DNA of 64,000 bases, from positions 59,884,660 through 59,948,659 of the forward strand of contig NC_051079.1 in NCBI RefSeq assembly GCF_004664715.2, read 5' to 3'. The notes under the pieces are model-generated. The model made no database searches and was not told the DNA's origin. It saw nothing but the letters and a program-made list of their open reading frames with translations. This document shows positions 61,692-64,000 of the stretch, piece after piece; positions within the stretch are counted from its first letter, which is position 1; every line of letters starts with the position of its first letter. Both the position numbers and the translations under genes were made by a program. This DNA comes from Peromyscus leucopus. Lineage: Eukaryota > Chordata > Mammalia > Rodentia > Cricetidae.

Positions 61692-61692
<1 letters not shown>
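59115..61692. other. Unique DNA, no gene seen
   Basis: About 2.6 kb with no recognised repeat. The block at about 59640-59850 looks ordered and repeat-free and may be conserved. No coding frame is credible. Confidence 0.4.

Positions 61693-61740
<48 letters not shown>
61693..61740. repeat. (AC)24 microsatellite
   Basis: 48 uninterrupted bases of AC. Confidence 0.97.
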
Positions 61741-61743
<3 letters not shown>

Positions 61744-63206
61744 ATAAATCTTTTCCCAGAAAAACAAAAACAAAACTGTCTATCAGCTCCTCACAGCAGC
61801 CTTGCTGTTAAGAGCATTAAAGCAAATGCACTGAGCCTAATATATTCACATATAACACATGTGCTGGCCATTTCACATGCTTCATAACTCAGAGGGCAGC
61901 TGCTGCAGGGTGGGAAATGGATACTGTGACAGGTCACTGGTGATTTATACTGCAGCACTCTCAGAACAGTGGAGGGCCTGCTTACCCAGGCAACCCCAGG
62001 CCCTGACATCCCCTTCCATAGCACAGCAAGCCCAGGAGCACATGGCCTGCTGTGCTTGTTAGTGTGAAAAGGGGGTAGATACAGCCAATACCAAGCCCGA
62101 CTTCGTTATGTTTAGAGTACATAAGCTCTCACCGAATGTAACACAAACATGCATTGATAATTAAATAATTAATAGCTAAGCCTCCTGTTTGATTCATTAA
62201 CATCTGAAATTCCCATCTTACCTAAAATTCTGGGACTCTACCTGGTGCCTCTGCACATGGCTTGCATCAAAAAAGGAAGAGGGCATCCTACAAGAGCAAA
62301 CCAAAAAGGCACTGTTGTCCTCTCTCAGCTGCAAGTCCTCACTCTACACAGACACTGTTCAGGGATGCCTTTTTTGTTGTGGCAAAATAATCTCATTCAA
62401 ATCGACAAGTTCCACATTTTGCCTAGAAAGAGGGGAAGGACCGAGGCTATTGTGCTAGTTTCCATAATCCTTTGTTACCAATCAACAAAGTCTTTAAAAA
62501 CCTTCTGCTGAGTGGGAATTTCAATGTCTGTGAACTAGACATTTGGCCTTATTAAGTGCACCTCCTACTGGTCCTTTCTTAGAGTGAACTATGCTTCTTC
62601 TCTGGCATGCTCCCAAAAATTACTGCTAAGGAAAAGGGTAATATTCAGATAAATGAGCAAAGACTGGAGTGAGCTAAATTCGCTAGGTCTTCAAAGTGCA
62701 CCACCCAGTTTCCTGGGACCTGTACAAGTCACATCACCTACATTTGCAAATAGCACAAATGTACTTAGAAATGTAGATAAGTTTAGAACAAAGATCAGCA
62801 AGCATTATCCACTGGCATTTTCCTTACACATGTGTATTTTTGTTGAGGTTCTTTTTTTTTTTTTTTTTAACTTAGATTCATCTAAGAAGAGAACATTTTG
62901 AGAAGAGAATTGAAGTAAAACAGTAGCAAATACATGACTAACTATAAGCAAAGAACTAAATGATAGGAAGGAGATATTTAATTAGGGATTAATAAAACTT
63001 ATCTGATATATCCACTCATCTGGAACCAATCTGTACCGGGTAACAGTCATTTGGGAATGGCTTTAAAACTGTGTGACTGACAACATTGTCCATTTTTGCA
63101 CACTTTACTTAATTCAATATTTTCAGCCATGGCCTTCACTCCCTCTCTATTCTATGGGCTTTCTGCTTAGCAGGGAACATTTCTGAACTTCCCCTTTTCT
63201 TTCCAG
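61741..63206. other. Unique DNA, no gene seen
   Basis: Contains a T run at about 62852-62868. The last 25 bases (63182-63206) form a pyrimidine tract ending in AG, the acceptor of the candidate exon that follows. Confidence 0.5.
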
Positions 63207-63277
63207 TAGCTCCCAAAGTGCCACAGAGAGCACGAGTCGATCTTCTGAGCACAAGGAAGGTCCTGCTTGCTCCGCTG
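63207..63277 (+). other. Candidate non-coding or 5' exon (71 bp)
   Basis: Preceded by 'cttccccttttctttccag' (AG at 63205-63206) and followed by 'gtgagc' (63278-63283), so both splice signals are close to consensus. It contains three CpG sites in an otherwise CpG-poor neighbourhood and sits just before the CpG-rich block. No protein is recognised in any frame. This is a prediction only. Confidence 0.35.
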
Positions 63278-63521
63278 GTGAGCACTTGCGGTTTAAGGAG
63301 GGGATTTTTAAAGGCACTTTTCACTACTACAAGGATAAACTACCCCCTACCTCCCCACACCTACCTCCCACCTTCAAAGGGAGTAATTACGGAGGACAAA
63401 GCTCTAGGAGAGAGGAGCCAGGGAGGAGGGGACCGCCCAAAGGGAGGAGGGAGGGCGAGCGGGCAACTGTGATGAGAGTGCGGGTAAGCGTGCTCATCAT
63501 AGGAGTGCACACAGCAAACAG

Positions 63522-63600
63522 GCACACACACACACACGCACACACACACGCACTCACGTACGCATACACGCACACACACACGCACACACGCACACACACA
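63522..63600. repeat. Imperfect (CA)n/(CG)-containing alternating tract
   Basis: Alternating pyrimidine-purine sequence (CACACA with CGCA, CGTACG interruptions) for about 79 bases. The open frames over it are artefacts of the repeat. Confidence 0.95.
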
Positions 63601-64000
63601 TGCTGGCTAGCTCCGGCTGCCTACAGAAGGATGAAAGCCCAGCGTGTGTGCTCGCGTTAATCCTGCTGGCGAGTGGTGAAGCTGGCTTGGCGCTAGCTTC
63701 ACGGCCTGAATCCGTTGCCACCGCGAAGCATTCGCAACCCTTGGTTCCGCAGCCGGGACCAGACAGCCACAGCCGGAGTTTAGGACTCCAGGGAGGCTGG
63801 GGACTTGGCGGCCGTGATTTAATTTTATTCCCTGTTAATTTCCAAGGCACAGGTTGGGGCGCTCCTGTCCAACTCCTGGCCCCAGCCGGGGCAGTCTTGG
63901 GATCTGAGGAAAGGTCGATTCCGGAGGGATTTGCATGCTCTGGCAGCAGCTGTTCTGTCTTTCCCCAGCAGACCGGCTCTCTATAACCCAGTGTCCACCT
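63590..64000. promoter_or_regulatory. CpG-rich block, probable CpG-island edge or promoter region
   Basis: Dense CpG sites (for example 'ctcgcgttaa', 'ccgttgccaccgcgaagc', 'ttggcggccgtga', 'gtcgattccgga'), while nearly all the rest of the window is CpG-depleted. It contains an exact octamer ATTTGCAT at 63929-63936 and an E-box CAGCTG at 63947-63952. It runs off the window, so its extent and the gene it may serve are unknown. The 128-codon open frame at 63600-63986 has no recognisable domain. Confidence 0.55.

Noticed and set aside
63286..63660. Open frames over the CA/CG tract with His-Thr or Cys-Val repeats
   Set aside because: Repeat translation only.
63600..63986. 128-codon open frame, the longest in the window
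   Set aside because: It lies in GC-rich DNA where stops are rare, begins at the end of a CA/CG tract, and has no recognisable domain. Kept only as part of the CpG-rich block.

Overview
The window reads as nuclear DNA of a myomorph rodent, most likely a cricetid (hamster, vole or deer-mouse group). The evidence is the repeat content. There are several B1 SINEs of the subtype carrying an internal 'gttccaggaaaggcacaaagc' type segment, B2/B3-type SINEs, rodent L1 3' ends, and repeated solo LTRs of a class II (ERVK-like) family of the kind that is abundant in cricetids. Species and family names are my recognition only; no database was searched.

I found no protein-coding gene. The longest open frames are about 120-128 codons, are not recognisable, and fall in repeats or in base-biased DNA. 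The window looks like a gene-poor intergenic or large-intron region. Its only promoter-like part is the last ~800 bases, where CpG density rises sharply. A likely small exon (63207-63277) and a CpG-rich block (about 63590-64000) suggest a gene or long RNA starting near or beyond the right edge.

Layout. 1-3310: LTR fragment, then three rodent L1 3' ends in mixed orientation. 4086-8700: B1, a decayed ERVL-type integrase region, and a solo LTR that itself received a second LTR. 11670-13320: L1 3' end, a three-unit B1-like tandem array joined to an LTR-like tail, and MER5-type DNA-transposon remnants. 15440-17422: L1 with an LTR inserted at its tail, and two B1 copies. 18000-35400: mostly unique AT-rich DNA with MIR, MaLR, L1M and LTR remnants and (AC)n/(AT)n tracts. 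35400-48300: long unique stretches, B1, B3, an LTR that keeps a primer-binding-site-like sequence, and a B2-like SINE. 48400-59100: three more LTR/B1/L1 clusters. 59100-63200: unique DNA. 63200-64000: candidate exon, (CA/CG)n tract and CpG-rich block.

Nothing here works as a gene set. The biology visible is the insertion history: older MIR, MER5, L1M and ERVL pieces; then rodent L1 and B1; then class II LTRs, several still flanked by 6-bp target duplications. The least explained structure is the B1-like tandem plus LTR-like tail at 12666-13082.
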